Below, piece after piece: positions 45,301-55,660 of a stretch of DNA of 64,000 nucleotides; position 1 is the first letter of the stretch, and the number at the start of each line of letters is the position of its first letter. The stretch lies in assembly GCA_033085395.1 (NCBI GenBank), contig JANQBS010000089.1, positions 86,917 through 150,916 of the forward strand. The letters are read 5' to 3'. A program made the position numbers and the translations under genes. A model generated the notes under the pieces. It worked only from the letters and a program-made list of their open reading frames with translations, was not told the DNA's origin and did not search any database. Origin of the DNA: Xanthoparmelia taractica (taxonomy: Eukaryota; Ascomycota; Lecanoromycetes; Lecanorales; Parmeliaceae).

Positions 45301-46717
45301 TGCCCATTACGCAAGGGCAGTGGAGCATGAATTGAAAGGTGGTCAACGATTTTATTTGTGAAAGGCAGCAGCTCGATTGAGTACACGCAGTACATGGCTA
45401 CTCTCCCAAGAGTCCGCTTGATGGGCTATTGCACAGGAAGCGCCCGATAATGGCTAGCCTGGAGAAAATACTCATCATATGGGACCACTTAGCAATCGCC
45501 ATTCCTCTCAGCACATAGACCCAATTGCAAGTGAGATATCATGCGGTGTCTGTATCTTTTGCCATCACTGCACGTCTTACGAGGAATGATTACAGCCTAA
45601 GCAAGATCATCATCAGTCTATCGAGCATCAAATAGTGCCAGCAGCAAACGGCAATCTTCACGCTCATGGTTACACGTACGATTATGGGTCTTTAGAAGCA
45701 AAATTGAGTCCATCATCTCCTCGTGTCACCAAACATGAGGAAGATCCACGGCTCGGCCCGGAGCATTCTTTCCCTGCTCGTTGTGGAATTCTGCCAGCTC
45801 TTCGTCATTTCCCTGGTGAAGTTAGCTAAAGCCTTCATCACTTGTTTGCGCTCAGACATTTTTGTCTGATAGATTCAAATGCCCCTTGGCTTTGCTCAAG
45901 GCATAATCTAGTACTACTAATATTTCCTCGTGCTTTGCTCGTCAGGTCGCTTGTGCCTTCCAGTGCCATGCTCGCTTCAATGCGGTCGGCACACGCTACG
46001 CAATTTGTCGGTGAGTGGATGAGTGTTTGATGGCAGATTTGGACTATGCCGAGACATCTCCTTTCGACAGGAAAGTAGGACGAGCAGCGTTCCGTTGGGT
46101 TCATGGCCACAGTCTCCAGAACATTGAAGGTTGCCGCAACATATGTTTTCGTTGTTGCTCTGCGTTTTTTGTAAGTCCTGTTAATATCGAACAAGGGAAC
46201 GATCTTCTAGGAAGAGATGGCTGGTTGGTTGGATCGTATCTGCTTGTAGAGATACTCTAGAGGCTAGTAAGGAGGCAGTAGAGAAGGTCTTAGCTGAACA
46301 AAGATCCCACTCGTTCGCTAGCTGACATACTTGTGCTGCGCTAGACTTGATAGGCGGGATTGTTTGAAACTTGTTTGACTACCGAGACACTCGTTGTGTG
46401 TCTCACAGCACTAATTTTCTCAAGGGAAGTGATAAAGCGATTGTTCTAGGCAAAATGAGATCGGTGAATAAGTCGACGAAAATAGACAAAGCAACACACA
46501 ATGAGTAAAAACAACACAATACAAGATAACACAAAGGTTGCCTTGTAGAAAGTCGACCATGGGTTGAGGCAATACTATATATGTATATCTCTGCTTCGTC
46601 TGCATTCCCTTTTATGAAACGTTACTTTGGATCACTCACAGCTCATACATTCATAAAGCCAATCAAAGTACAGCATCCATCAACGAAGAACACAATTCCC
46701 AATAGGTAGCTGTCCAA
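42382..46717. other. 4.3-kb gene-poor region with decayed-looking short frames
   Basis: No frame here exceeds about 120 codons or shows a family motif. The 8-mer AGTACGTC occurs four times within about 1.05 kb (43789, 44492, 44644, 44832). These may be donor-like sites of a decayed multi-exon gene, but no protein can be reconstructed. I see no RNA gene. Confidence 0.45.
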
Positions 46718-47770
46718 ATGGCCCAAGCATTCCTGCACGAACTTCTTCAAGCGCACAACACTGTACACATCAAGGGTGAGCGCTGCAGCATATGCTTGGA
46801 GGGATACCGTACACTCTCTCGTGAAACCGGAAACATCGAAGTAGGAATACGCCTTCCGTGCAACCATTCCGTCGGCTCAGCATGCATTGCCATCTGGCTC
46901 AAAGACAACAACACGTGTCCAATTTGCCGGCGGGAATTCTTTCAAGCACAACCACGACCCTACCTCGAACACGGCATCATGGACGGCCAAGGCGACGAGG
47001 AGGAGGAAGCACACCGAGATATCAGCGAGATCAACGAAGTCTACTGTGCCAACCTTGGACTCGATATGGACGCATGCCGTATTTCGGAAATGCTGATACA
47101 GAAGCTGACGGAACCCGCGCGTTTGAGAGAAGGTCATAGTCAATCGTGCATCGTCGCAGTTAGCATCTACATGGCCTCGCATCTCGCGCGCCAGGCGACT
47201 TCTCCAAGATCGATATCTGATGTCTCCGACGTTGGAGCCTACCACATCCGCGAGAGCTACGATGCCCTCTATCACGAGCGAGAGAATCTCACTAATCCCC
47301 GGATGCTCTCTTTGTTGGAGGAGGTCTATGGTCAAACAAGACGCTTGAACTGGCCTCTTCCCGGAAACGAGCTCTCCGACGAGCAGATTGATAATTTCCC
47401 TGCGTGGCGGAAACTCAAGGAGCGCTGCGTAGAAGGCTGCCACGAGCTTGGACTGGATGCCAGAGTCACCGATCTCACGGCCCACATTGCGGCGGAGTTG
47501 TTCTCGACAGGCCTCAGGGCACGTCTTTCTTCACGGGAAATGACGGCGGCCAGCATTTACATGGCTCTCCACCTGGTCGGTAACTGTTTTCGTAGTGCTG
47601 GGCGGGTTGCTGAAGCGGTCTATATGAGCGAGTCCCGTGTTCGCGCCGCATACGAAGTTGCCTTTGAACATAGGTACCTATTGCATGGGCGACCGTGGTT
47701 CGATGATTACGAGGGAGGGACTATGGGAAGTGCTCTGGCGCGTTTACCTATTCCTTGGGCTTCCGACTAG
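46718..47770 (+). CDS. RING finger protein with two cyclin/TFIIB-like repeats
   Basis: One exon, 350 residues. The RING lies at residues 23-70 (CSICLEGY, LPCNHSVGSAC, IAIWLKDNNTCPICRREF). The fifth metal ligand position (53) is Gly, as in several fungal RINGs. An acidic linker follows (GQGDEEEEAHRD). The rest contains two similar ~85-residue helical units, about 113-200 and 247-332. Each has the sequence pattern of a cyclin-fold/TFIIB repeat: VAVSIYMASHLARQ, then SDVGAYHIRESYDALY; and TAASIYMALHLVGN, then YMSESRVRAAYEVAF. A ubiquitin-ligase RING joined to a TFIIB-like core suggests targeting of transcription or cell-cycle factors, which is inference. The gene looks intact and ends only 10 bp before an LTR-like repeat. 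Confidence 0.72.
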   Translation: MAQAFLHELLQAHNTVHIKGERCSICLEGYRTLSRETGNIEVGIRLPCNHSVGSACIAIWLKDNNTCPICRREFFQAQPRPYLEHGIMDGQGDEEEEAHRDISEINEVYCANLGLDMDACRISEMLIQKLTEPARLREGHSQSCIVAVSIYMASHLARQATSPRSISDVSDVGAYHIRESYDALYHERENLTNPRMLSLLEEVYGQTRRLNWPLPGNELSDEQIDNFPAWRKLKERCVEGCHELGLDARVTDLTAHIAAELFSTGLRARLSSREMTAASIYMALHLVGNCFRSAGRVAEAVYMSESRVRAAYEVAFEHRYLLHGRPWFDDYEGGTMGSALARLPIPWASD

Positions 47771-47780
47771 AAGCATAATC

Positions 47781-48015
47781 TGTTGAGAGTAGGGTCACGT
47801 GACACGTTAATGCGTGCCTTAAAAACTTGCTTTCCTAGCTAGTACTCCTTCTAAGGAGTATAAAGACAAATCCCTAGCGGATTGGCCCCCTATGCGTTCC
47901 TCATTCGTGCGCGTAATTCTTTAACTTTTTGTAGAAGAAGAAGGGTTCCTACGGGCGTGATAGAACTGCGAGCTTGATATAAGAGAATATCGAGCTTAAC
48001 ATATATTCTACAGTA
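47781..48015 (+). repeat. LTR-like repeat, left copy of the copia zone
   Basis: It begins TGTTGA and contains GGGTCACGTGAC, then GCTTTCCTAGCTAGTACTCC. This matches 56639-56721 for about 70 bp before the two diverge. A TATAAAG at about 47859 fits an LTR promoter. A possible end is ATTCTACA at about 48015, but the true end is uncertain because the right copy does not continue the match. Confidence 0.6.
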
Positions 48016-48089
48016 GCGGCTATCCATTTCATCGATCCGGATCGAGGGACCTGCCGCGTGGTTCAGTTGGAACGGGGTCGACGTGCGAA

Positions 48090-48809
48090 AGAACCGTCCC
48101 GGATTTGACGGTCTTGAATGTGGATGTCGATGCGTTCAATGCTGATATTCTGGATCGTTTATCGGGGGATCCGCGTGAGTAGCCGTTCCGGTACCCCTTC
48201 GGGCCTTTAGGGGTGTTTATGATGCTAACGGGCCCTTAGGAGTGTACCTGAGTTGCGATGAGGTTACCGAGAATGAAGAAGATGGCTTGGCAAACCGTAC
48301 AATTGGGATAGAGGACTTGCTGGCTACTTTGAAAGAGCCTGGGGTGCCCCCCACACGAGCTGCGGTTGAAGGTCGGTGCCGTGTGCAGCATCATGCGCAA
48401 CTTGGCGGTAGATAAAGGGTTGGTAAAGAACGCGCGAGTGGTCATTGTTGCCCTGTATACGCATTGCGTTGCCGTCAATCTCGTCGGTGCCTCAGCCGGG
48501 GAGACTTATCATCTCCCGCGCATTACTTTCAAATTCCATCCCCGGGGAGGTACCTATGATGTTGACCGCCGCCAGATCCCCCTCCGTCTCGCGTATTCTA
48601 CCACGTTTAACAGCTGTCAAGGGTTGACATTGGATAAAGCGGTAATCAACCTCCGGTGCCCTGTCTTCGCGCATGGGCAGCTCTATACCGCCTTTTCACG
48701 TGTGCGTGCTAGGGCCGATATGCGGGTGCTAATGAAACCGAATGTTGATAATCTAAGGACGTATGGGGAGGTTTTGAATGTGGTTTATCAGGAGTTATTA
48801 CTCTCTTGA
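48090..48809 (+). pseudogene. PIF1/Helitron-type DNA helicase, C-terminal part, frameshifted
   Basis: The coding text starts near 48093 (DLTVLNVDVDAFNADILDRL). It crosses a normal-looking intron at 48175-48239 (GTGAGT donor, GCTAAC branch, TTAG acceptor), continues as VYLSCDEVTENEEDG, and loses frame in a C-rich run near 48350. It resumes as HELRLKVGAVCSIMRNLAVD, GLVKNARV, LPRITFKFHP, the TFNSCQGLTLDKAVI motif and HGQLYTAFSRV to the stop at 48807-48809. These are the last helicase motifs of PIF1-like enzymes, which in fungi occur as host helicases and in Helitron Rep/helicase proteins. The Walker A part is absent. Dead fragment. Confidence 0.75.
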
Positions 48810-48915
48810 GTGAATAGAGGAAGGTGGCAGTTGCCGCGCCGGAATTCAACTTCCGCGCGTGTTTGTGGTGGACATGATTAAAGTAGATATATCCCTAGAA
48901 GTTGCATTTTATTCA

Positions 48916-49530
48916 TCAGGGTTTTTTGCGCTGGCACCCCTCCCCGCGTTTCCTAGAGTCTATCTCTTTCGCCGCCGAATTCAAACTGCACGCGCTTTTA
49001 TGAGCCAGGCACCACGTACACTGCCCTCGAGTGTAGAATGCATCCCTTTCCACTATCCTGCACATTGTGTCTCGACCTTTACACTCCACGCACCGTTCAC
49101 CTTCTTCTAAGGTTTTATACTTCGCCCACTGACCGTCTAATGGGAATTTACCGTTCCCGTATTCCGCCTGTACTTTGTACTCGGGTAACGATTTACCGCT
49201 GCGGCCGTAGTCTTGGGCGGCGGATTGGATGATACTTTTCCACTGCAGCTTTGAGTATCCGCCTTTTCCTAAATATTGGCCACGCGCGGCTGAGGAGGTC
49301 TCCGATATGCTTTCCCGCTCGCGTTGCTCTGGCTGCCATAGGGGCCATTGTCCTTTCAGCGTGAAGATTTTGACCTGTAATACGAACCGTCGCGGCAACA
49401 TCGGCCATTCTCGCACAATTGTATTTACCTCAGGGTCTGAAACTTCCGTATCTAGTTCATCTAATATTCGTTTCCTCTCTTTCCTAACCTCTTCCGTAGA
49501 CCAAAGGCTCGATCGTTGAAAAGGGATCAA
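48916..49530 (-). CDS. Transposon-zone ORF with CxxC zinc motif, unknown function
   Basis: A minus-strand frame of about 205 codons stays open further upstream (to about 49590) without an obvious ATG. The N-terminal part is charged (EEVRKERKRILDELDTE). The middle has KLQWKSIIQSAAQDYG. The C-terminal part carries a Cys cluster: CVECKGRDTMC, then GQCTWCLAHKSAC, a C-x2-C...C...C-x2-C...C layout resembling zinc-binding segments of proteins found around fungal repeats. Its position between a helicase fragment and a retrotransposon suggests an element-borne gene. Family not recognised; may be truncated. Confidence 0.45.
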   Translation of the reverse strand: MIPFQRSSLWSTEEVRKERKRILDELDTEVSDPEVNTIVREWPMLPRRFVLQVKIFTLKGQWPLWQPEQRERESISETSSAARGQYLGKGGYSKLQWKSIIQSAAQDYGRSGKSLPEYKVQAEYGNGKFPLDGQWAKYKTLEEGERCVECKGRDTMCRIVERDAFYTRGQCTWCLAHKSACSLNSAAKEIDSRKRGEGCQRKKP

Positions 49531-49981
49531 GGTGGGGGGGGGGATCGGGGACAGGTCGCGCGGGGTGTCAGAGTTTATGCCTGGTTCTCAAGGCGTAGGG
49601 TTTAATTTTCGCTCGCCTTGGATAGGTACTAACGTGCGTCAGTTGAACGTAACTAAATAGGAGTGCTATAGACCATGGTGTATGCATTATCTAGGGCCGC
49701 CATACCGCTCTTGCTGCGTGGCTTCATAACGCGATGTTGTCGGGTTATGAACAGGCGCGGGCTTTTAGAGGATTGATGTTTTGACGGATTGGAGTATGGC
49801 GTCATTGTCAGATTAGGATCTATCTCTGTTCGTTTCAAGGTTTTACTTTTCAGTAGAGAAAGAATGCGTGTGTATCTAATTGAAGAGGGTATCGTCCTCT
49901 TCATCGTAGACATTTCCCACCTTGAAATGGTCATTCAGGGCCTGAACGGCTGTGATTCGCTGTTAATTCGGGGGCTGGGGT

Positions 49982-51032
49982 TTGCCGCTCAGCGCTTTCC
50001 CGCGGCTCTACGTCTTAAGGCCGGTAATACCGAACCTCGCTACGCGACCAATCAAAATCACATGCCCGCTAGGGCCCCTGGAAATCTGGAATACTGCCAA
50101 TTTCCCTGCGCAGGACACGCTAAACGAAGGGGAATACGCCCTTGTTTATCATGCCGAAACACCAAATCAGGTGGCGAGCATACAGGCTTCAAAGCCTGAG
50201 GTCAATTGCGCAATATTCGCATGACGGCGAGAAACCAGCCACCCCAGCCATTATTATTGCAGGCGAAGGCCAAATCTAAACGAGCCAAGGGGAAGAAGGG
50301 TAAACGGGCCAAATCACCGTCCCAGCTTTCGCTGACAGAGGCTAAAGCAGAGGCAAACAAGTCTCAGAGCGAAGACGCTTAGCCTTCCCAGCCTCCACTG
50401 AGGGCCAAAGCCAAAGGCAAACGGGCCAAACCTCGCCGTCGCAGGGGTAAGAAAGCCCCTAGCACAAACAAGCGACCTCTCGATCAAGAGAAATGCAGTC
50501 AAGCGGAAGTCAAAAGCAAACGGCTAAGACACACACCGCAACTCTCGGGCCAAGATAGCCAGGATAATGAAGGCCAGGATAATCAGGATGGTCGATGTGA
50601 CTTAGGGGAGCAGCATTGAGGCCCATAAAGCCCAAGGACTCCCTCCCTCGTCGTTCGTTCACATCATTCATTCCAAGGCCGAAACCCTCACGTTCTACGA
50701 GAGACTCATCCAAACATAGCGCTATCAGCTACGCTGCATCAGCCCATTCCTCCGCTCTTCGCCAGCAACGATCTCGCTTGCACCGAGCCAATCTCAAAGC
50801 CAAAAGAGATTTCCCCTACACGCTCGAGTCACTTGCGAGCCTATCGAATAGCGACACCGACAGCGAGTATACCCCAATTGCTCTCGCTGATTCAATTCCT
50901 ACTTCAGGGGAATCCACCCCTGAAGCATGGCCGGAGCCAATCTCTAACGAAGACCTCTTCGGTTTCCGAGCGAAGCCCGCCTCACCAGCGCCATCAACTC
51001 CAGGGACTCTAAGCCCTAATCATGTCGGGTGA
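49982..51032 (+). other. Chain of overlapping plus-strand ORFs upstream of copia gag
   Basis: Three frames follow one another with 4-5 nt overlaps. The first ends at 50224 (ENPQ-like tail KPEVNCAIFA is its end) and overlaps an ATG at 50221. The second, 50221-50620, is very Lys/Arg-rich (KAKSKRAKGKKGKRAKS; PRRRRGKKAP) and is broken by one TAG at about 50380. The third, 50616-51032, is Ser/Pro-rich (FIPRPKPSRSTRDSSKHS, LASLSNSDTDSEYTP) and overlaps the gag ATG at 51022. They may be the degraded 5' coding part of the retroelement or captured host sequence. No family is recognised. Confidence 0.45.
50616..51032 (+). CDS. Ser/Pro-rich ORF overlapping the copia gag start
   Basis: This frame of 138 codons ends in a TGA (51030-51032) 8 bp inside the gag ORF. 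It is basic at the N-terminus and acidic/Ser-rich at the C-terminus (SNSDTDSEYTPIALADS, NEDLFGFRAKPASP). It has no ATG that clearly sets the start; the frame opens at TTG 50616, inside the stop of the preceding basic ORF. It may be a small retroelement accessory ORF or a frameshifted N-terminal extension of gag. Unknown function. Confidence 0.35.
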   Translation: MRPIKPKDSLPRRSFTSFIPRPKPSRSTRDSSKHSAISYAASAHSSALRQQRSRLHRANLKAKRDFPYTLESLASLSNSDTDSEYTPIALADSIPTSGESTPEAWPEPISNEDLFGFRAKPASPAPSTPGTLSPNHVG

Positions 51033-51780
51033 AGAGACCAAGATCTCGGCCTCCCTGAGCCGTCTCGACAACATCGACAAGCTCAAAGGCACCTTCAACT
51101 ATCAAATATGGAGGCAACAATTTGAGGATGAACTGAAGCTCTTGGGCATCTGGCGATACATCGCTAAGGACTTCATGGCCCCAGTCATCACCAGCGGCGG
51201 TACTGTCACCACTGAGAAAATTGAGGCGTGGGAGCAAGCCCATGATAAAATCTGCACCATGCTCAAATCCCGCTGTGAGCGAAACGCCCGCTCCATGATC
51301 AAGGACAAAACCAACGCCAAAGATGCCTGGACGACACTTGAGAAGTTCAAGCCTCGGGGCTCCGATATCCTCAACTCCACCTTCAAGAAGATGGATAACG
51401 TCACTCTCGCGGGGTGCGACAATGATCCCCAGAGCTATGCCGACAAGTTCATAGAGGTGCTGGAAGAGTTCGACACCCTATCCTCCAAGCTCCATTTCGA
51501 TGAGAATTGGAAAATCTACCGCTTTCACTCGGGCTTACGCTCAGTCTACAACTCGTACTGCGAGCAGTACAATCAGACCCATAATGCTTTCGATAATGAT
51601 GGCGAGCCGAAATTCGACCTGGACTATACTATCACGAGGTTCATCAACACCATCACGAATCCCACAAGTTCTACCACCACCGCCGAAGCACAGGCACTGG
51701 CCGCGTTGGTCAATGGTACCTTTGCGCACATAACAGAGTGTGATTACCCTAGTCGCCGCCGGAGACTGCTCCGAAAATAA
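51022..51780 (+). CDS. Ty1/copia gag polyprotein (UBN2-type), degenerate element
   Basis: The 252-codon frame starts MSGEETKISASLSRLDNIDK and has the capsid pattern of copia gag: LKGTFNYQIWRQQFEDELKL, then CTMLKSRCERNARSMIKDK, AKDAWTTLEKFKPRGSDIL, and YADKFIEVLEEFDTLSSKL. The frame ends at TAA 51778. The zinc knuckle that normally ends gag lies downstream in the pol frame, one base over. The gag/pol shift is either programmed or due to a later indel. The element's LTR-like repeats lie at 47781 and 56639. Confidence 0.8.
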   Translation: MSGEETKISASLSRLDNIDKLKGTFNYQIWRQQFEDELKLLGIWRYIAKDFMAPVITSGGTVTTEKIEAWEQAHDKICTMLKSRCERNARSMIKDKTNAKDAWTTLEKFKPRGSDILNSTFKKMDNVTLAGCDNDPQSYADKFIEVLEEFDTLSSKLHFDENWKIYRFHSGLRSVYNSYCEQYNQTHNAFDNDGEPKFDLDYTITRFINTITNPTSSTTTAEAQALAALVNGTFAHITECDYPSRRRRLLRK

Positions 51781-54700
51781 GATCCAACTGGGAGCTCATG
51801 CCGACAACTCTCGCGCCTACACCCAAACCTGCAAACACTGCAGCCACTGCAAGAAGGACTGGCACGACGCTTCCGAGTGCGTCACTCTATATCCCCATCT
51901 GAAGCCTAAAGACAACAACAACAGAGGGGGTGGTGGACGTGGTCGGGGCGGTCGTGGCGGCCGTGGAGGTCGTAGTGACCGTGGAGGAAAGGACTCCTCA
52001 GGCAAAGATGATAAGGATAAGAACAAATCCCCTCAAAAGCCTGCCACCGAAGCCGCTGCTGCTGTGGCATACATCGAATCACCGGCGACCTACAGCTTCG
52101 TGGCCTATGCCGAGCAACCAAGCTCAGCGGCGACCTGCCTGATCGCTCAATCTCAAGCCCTCCAAAATCGGACCTCCCAGCCTCGCCCCAAGGCGCCAAC
52201 GCCATTCAAAACGATAGCAGAGACCTCGTCGGTGTCCACGGCCGCTGCACTATCGGCGCTGTGGTTCATCGACTGCGTATGCTCCCAGCACATGATTCGG
52301 GATCGTTCGGTCTTTCGAACCTTCACCCCATTCGCTAAACCAGCCAAAAATAACGAGGTCGCAGGCCATATCATGGCCAAGGGAGTCGGGCGTATCCAAC
52401 TGGAGTGCAAGGGGTTTGGAGGTAAACGCACCTTGATTATTGATGATGTTTGGTACGTGCCAATCAGTAAATTCAACCTAATTTCTCAGGGACAGCTAAA
52501 GGATCAAGGAATCACCCTTTCTTTTGTGTCTGGCGAGATCGATATCGGGGAGCATGGCATTGTTTTCAAGCGCCAGCGCAATCGACTTTATGCGCTCGAT
52601 ACCTGGATAGACACCCCAGTATGCTTAGCAGTGATTAATGGAGACATTCCCGCTTACAATGAGTCCCCATCCACTGTGAGTGCCCTCGCTACCGATACCG
52701 ATATCCCAGAGCCCCAAATCAATAAGGAGACCTTGCGAATGTGGCATAGTCGCCACGGTCATTTGGGCTACCAGAACATCAAGAAGCTGGCCAAGATGTG
52801 TGTCGAGATGGACCTCACCATCCCACCCCCTAAAGATGCCTGCGAACCGTGCAGCATCGCCAACATGAAAGTGGAAACTCACAAGCGCCATGTCGAACCG
52901 GGACGTTGGGAAAACGACCTAATCCACAGTGATATTCAAGGTCCATTCCACGCTTCCCATGATGGCTACAAGTATATGATAACTTTCTTAAACGATAAGA
53001 CCCTTAGGTCCGGCGTCTACTTTATGCCAGACAAGGCAGGACCCACGATACTAGGAGCGTTCAAGTCATTCCTGAACCAAGTGGAACACGGTGACTGTAG
53101 GTGCACCCGGCTTCGATCCGATTGTGGCACCGAGTACGACAACTATGATATATACGCATATCGCCTGTCCAAAGGCATCACCTGGAAGGGAATCGTCCCT
53201 GGCAACCCCCAAATGAACGGCAAATCAGAACGTCTTAGGCAGACGATCCAACAAAAAGCCAGCGCTATGCTCAAAGAAAGTGAACTGCCGCAGAAGTACT
53301 GGACGGAGTTCGTTCGGGCATCCAACCACCTTCGCAACCTGCAGCCAGTCTCGGGTCGAGATATCACCCCCCACGAGGCCTGTACGGATCACCCACTGAA
53401 TCTATCCCATCTTCGAATTATCGGATAGACCGAATACTGCCAGATACATATAACTAATTTCGGGTGGACTAAGTATCAAGACCGTGCGCACAAGGGTAGG
53501 CTAGTTGACTACCAAGCTAACAGGTTTTATCGCATGCTTCTGCCCAATGACAAGGTCGAAACCTTCTCCAACGTCACCTGGATCAATACAACTAACGTCT
53601 CGCCCAAACCCACCCCAATGAAACTCACCCCTCGCGGGGTGCAACAAGCCAACAGCGTCAAGCTCCTAGAAGCCCGCAGCAAGCGCCGCAGTGACGCCAT
53701 TGACGCTACTCAGGAGCCCGCTTCAACATCCGTTTCAGGGGAGAGAGCCTCCAAAAGGAGACGCGAACCCTCTGTCGAAGCGACTGACTGCACCGCGGTA
53801 CCAGCTAGAAGGGAGTACCTTACGAAGGTCAGAATCCCAGTCAAGACACAGCCCCCGACTCGAAGAGCGTCGCCCCCGCGTGCACCTCCAGGGGAGCCGC
53901 CGGAATCACCCGAAACGCTCAGCAATGGGACGCTCACGCCGTCCACAGCCTCTGAAGACTCGGCACCAGGCGAGAAGCCTATAACACGATCCATAATAGT
54001 TAGGGAACCTTCGGAACACGAACCGTCGAGGCGGCACGAAATCTTCAGGGCTCACCGTGACCTTACTCCGGACCCTCTCGCCTTATTAGCCAAAGCCAAC
54101 GCTCCCAAGCCATATGAGCCTCAAAGTTACAATGAGGCGATGGCGGATGCATATCGGAAAATGCAATGGGAGCTTGCCATGCAGGAAGAAGTCGACTCCC
54201 TCGTGACTAACGGTACCTGGACTCTAATGGACCTTCCCCCGAACGCGTATGCCTTAGGGGGCAAGTGGGTCTATAAGATCAAGCGTGGACCCCAAGGAGA
54301 GATCGCTCGCTACAAGGCTCGTTGGGTGGTGCGCGGCTTCGAACAGCGCGAGGACATAGACTTCAATGAGACTTTCGCCTCCGTCGTCAAACCCATGAGC
54401 TACAAAGCCATCTTCGCCTTAGCGACAGCCCTGGATTGGGAGCTAGAACAAATGGATATCAAAACAGCCTTCCTGTACGGCAACGTGGAGGAAATCATCT
54501 ACGTTACGCAGCCCACCGGCTTTGAAATCGGCGGTAAGCACAAGGTATGCAGACTGAAGAAGGCGCTATACGGCCTGAAACAGTACCCCAGAGTTTGATA
54601 CAACACCCTGGCAGCATATCTCAAGGAGCTGGGCTTCGAGCCCATTGCGGCCGATTACTCGGTCTTTAGCAACGACACTACCATCATCGCTATCTACGTG

Positions 54701-55660
54701 GACGATATTCTACTGGCCGGCCCCAACAAAAAGGAAATCCAGGGCATCAAAGACAAGCTTCATGAGCGCTTTGAGATGACCGATTTGGGCGCGTGCAGCT
54801 ACTACCTCGGCATGACCGTCACTAGAGATCGGGCCAATCGAATCTTGCGACTCGGCCAGGCGGGCTATATTCAAAAATTCATCACCAAACATAGCATATA
54901 AGAGAGCAAAGGAACTCCCACCCCAATAGATACAGAGAAGTATCAGGCCGCTGAAGAAGACTTTCAGGCAGCCGAAGCTTCCCGCACCGCCTATCAATCA
55001 GCTGTTGGCTCGCTAATGTACGCAATGCTAGGCACCAGGCCAGACATCGCCTATGCTGTTTCAGTGGTGTCTCGATACGGCTCCAACCCGAATGAGTCCC
55101 ACTGAAAGGCCGTCAAACGCATCTTCCGGTACCTCAGGCAAACGGTTGACTATCAACTCGTCTTCCGGGGAGACCTGAAATCTCTATCCGAATACACTGA
55201 CGCTGACTGGGCTGACGATCAAGACACTCGACGTTCCACTTCCGAGTACGTCTTTAACGTAGATAGCGCTGCGATTAGCTGGTCATCTAAGCGACAACCC
55301 ACCATAGCGCTTTCAACCTGTGAAGCCGAGTATATCGGCCAAACGCAAGCCACCAAGAAAGCCGTCTGACTGCGTGATCTTCTCAACCAACTCAATCCCA
55401 GCGACCCCGCCACCAAGATGGTGGTGATCTATTGTGACAACCAGGGTGCAATGGCCCTAGCCAAGAACCCCCAATTCCATGCGCGCACCAAGCACATCGA
55501 TATCCAACATCACTACGTGCGGGAGCAAGTCACTGCCGGGAACGTCGCTCTAGAATACGTCCCCACTGGAAGGCAAGTGGCCGACGGGCTTACCAAGGCC
55601 CTATGCAAGGATAAGTTTGATCGCTTTCGGGATCTGATTGGGCTAGAATCACCCCCCTGA
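51740..55660 (+). pseudogene. Ty1/copia pol: protease, integrase, RT, RNase H, with five in-frame stops
   Basis: A single frame covers the whole pol. In order: zinc knuckle (CKHCSHCKKDWHDASEC); RGG-rich linker; a protease site reading FIDCVCSQHM, where copia enzymes have D-S/T-G; integrase HHCC (HSRHGHLGYQNIKKL, CEPCS) and DDE (HSDIQGPF, RSDCGTEYD, NGKSERLRQT); reverse transcriptase (WVYKIKRGPQGEIARYKARW, MDIKTAFLYG, IAIYVDDILLAGP); and RNase H (YTDADWADDQDTRRST, ALSTCEAEYIG, YCDNQGAMALAKN). In-frame stops are TAG at 53426, TGA at 54596, TAA at 54899, TGA at 55103 and TGA at 55367. The three TGA codons fall at positions usually Trp. The domain order integrase-before-RT proves copia. Inactive as written. 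Confidence 0.88.
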
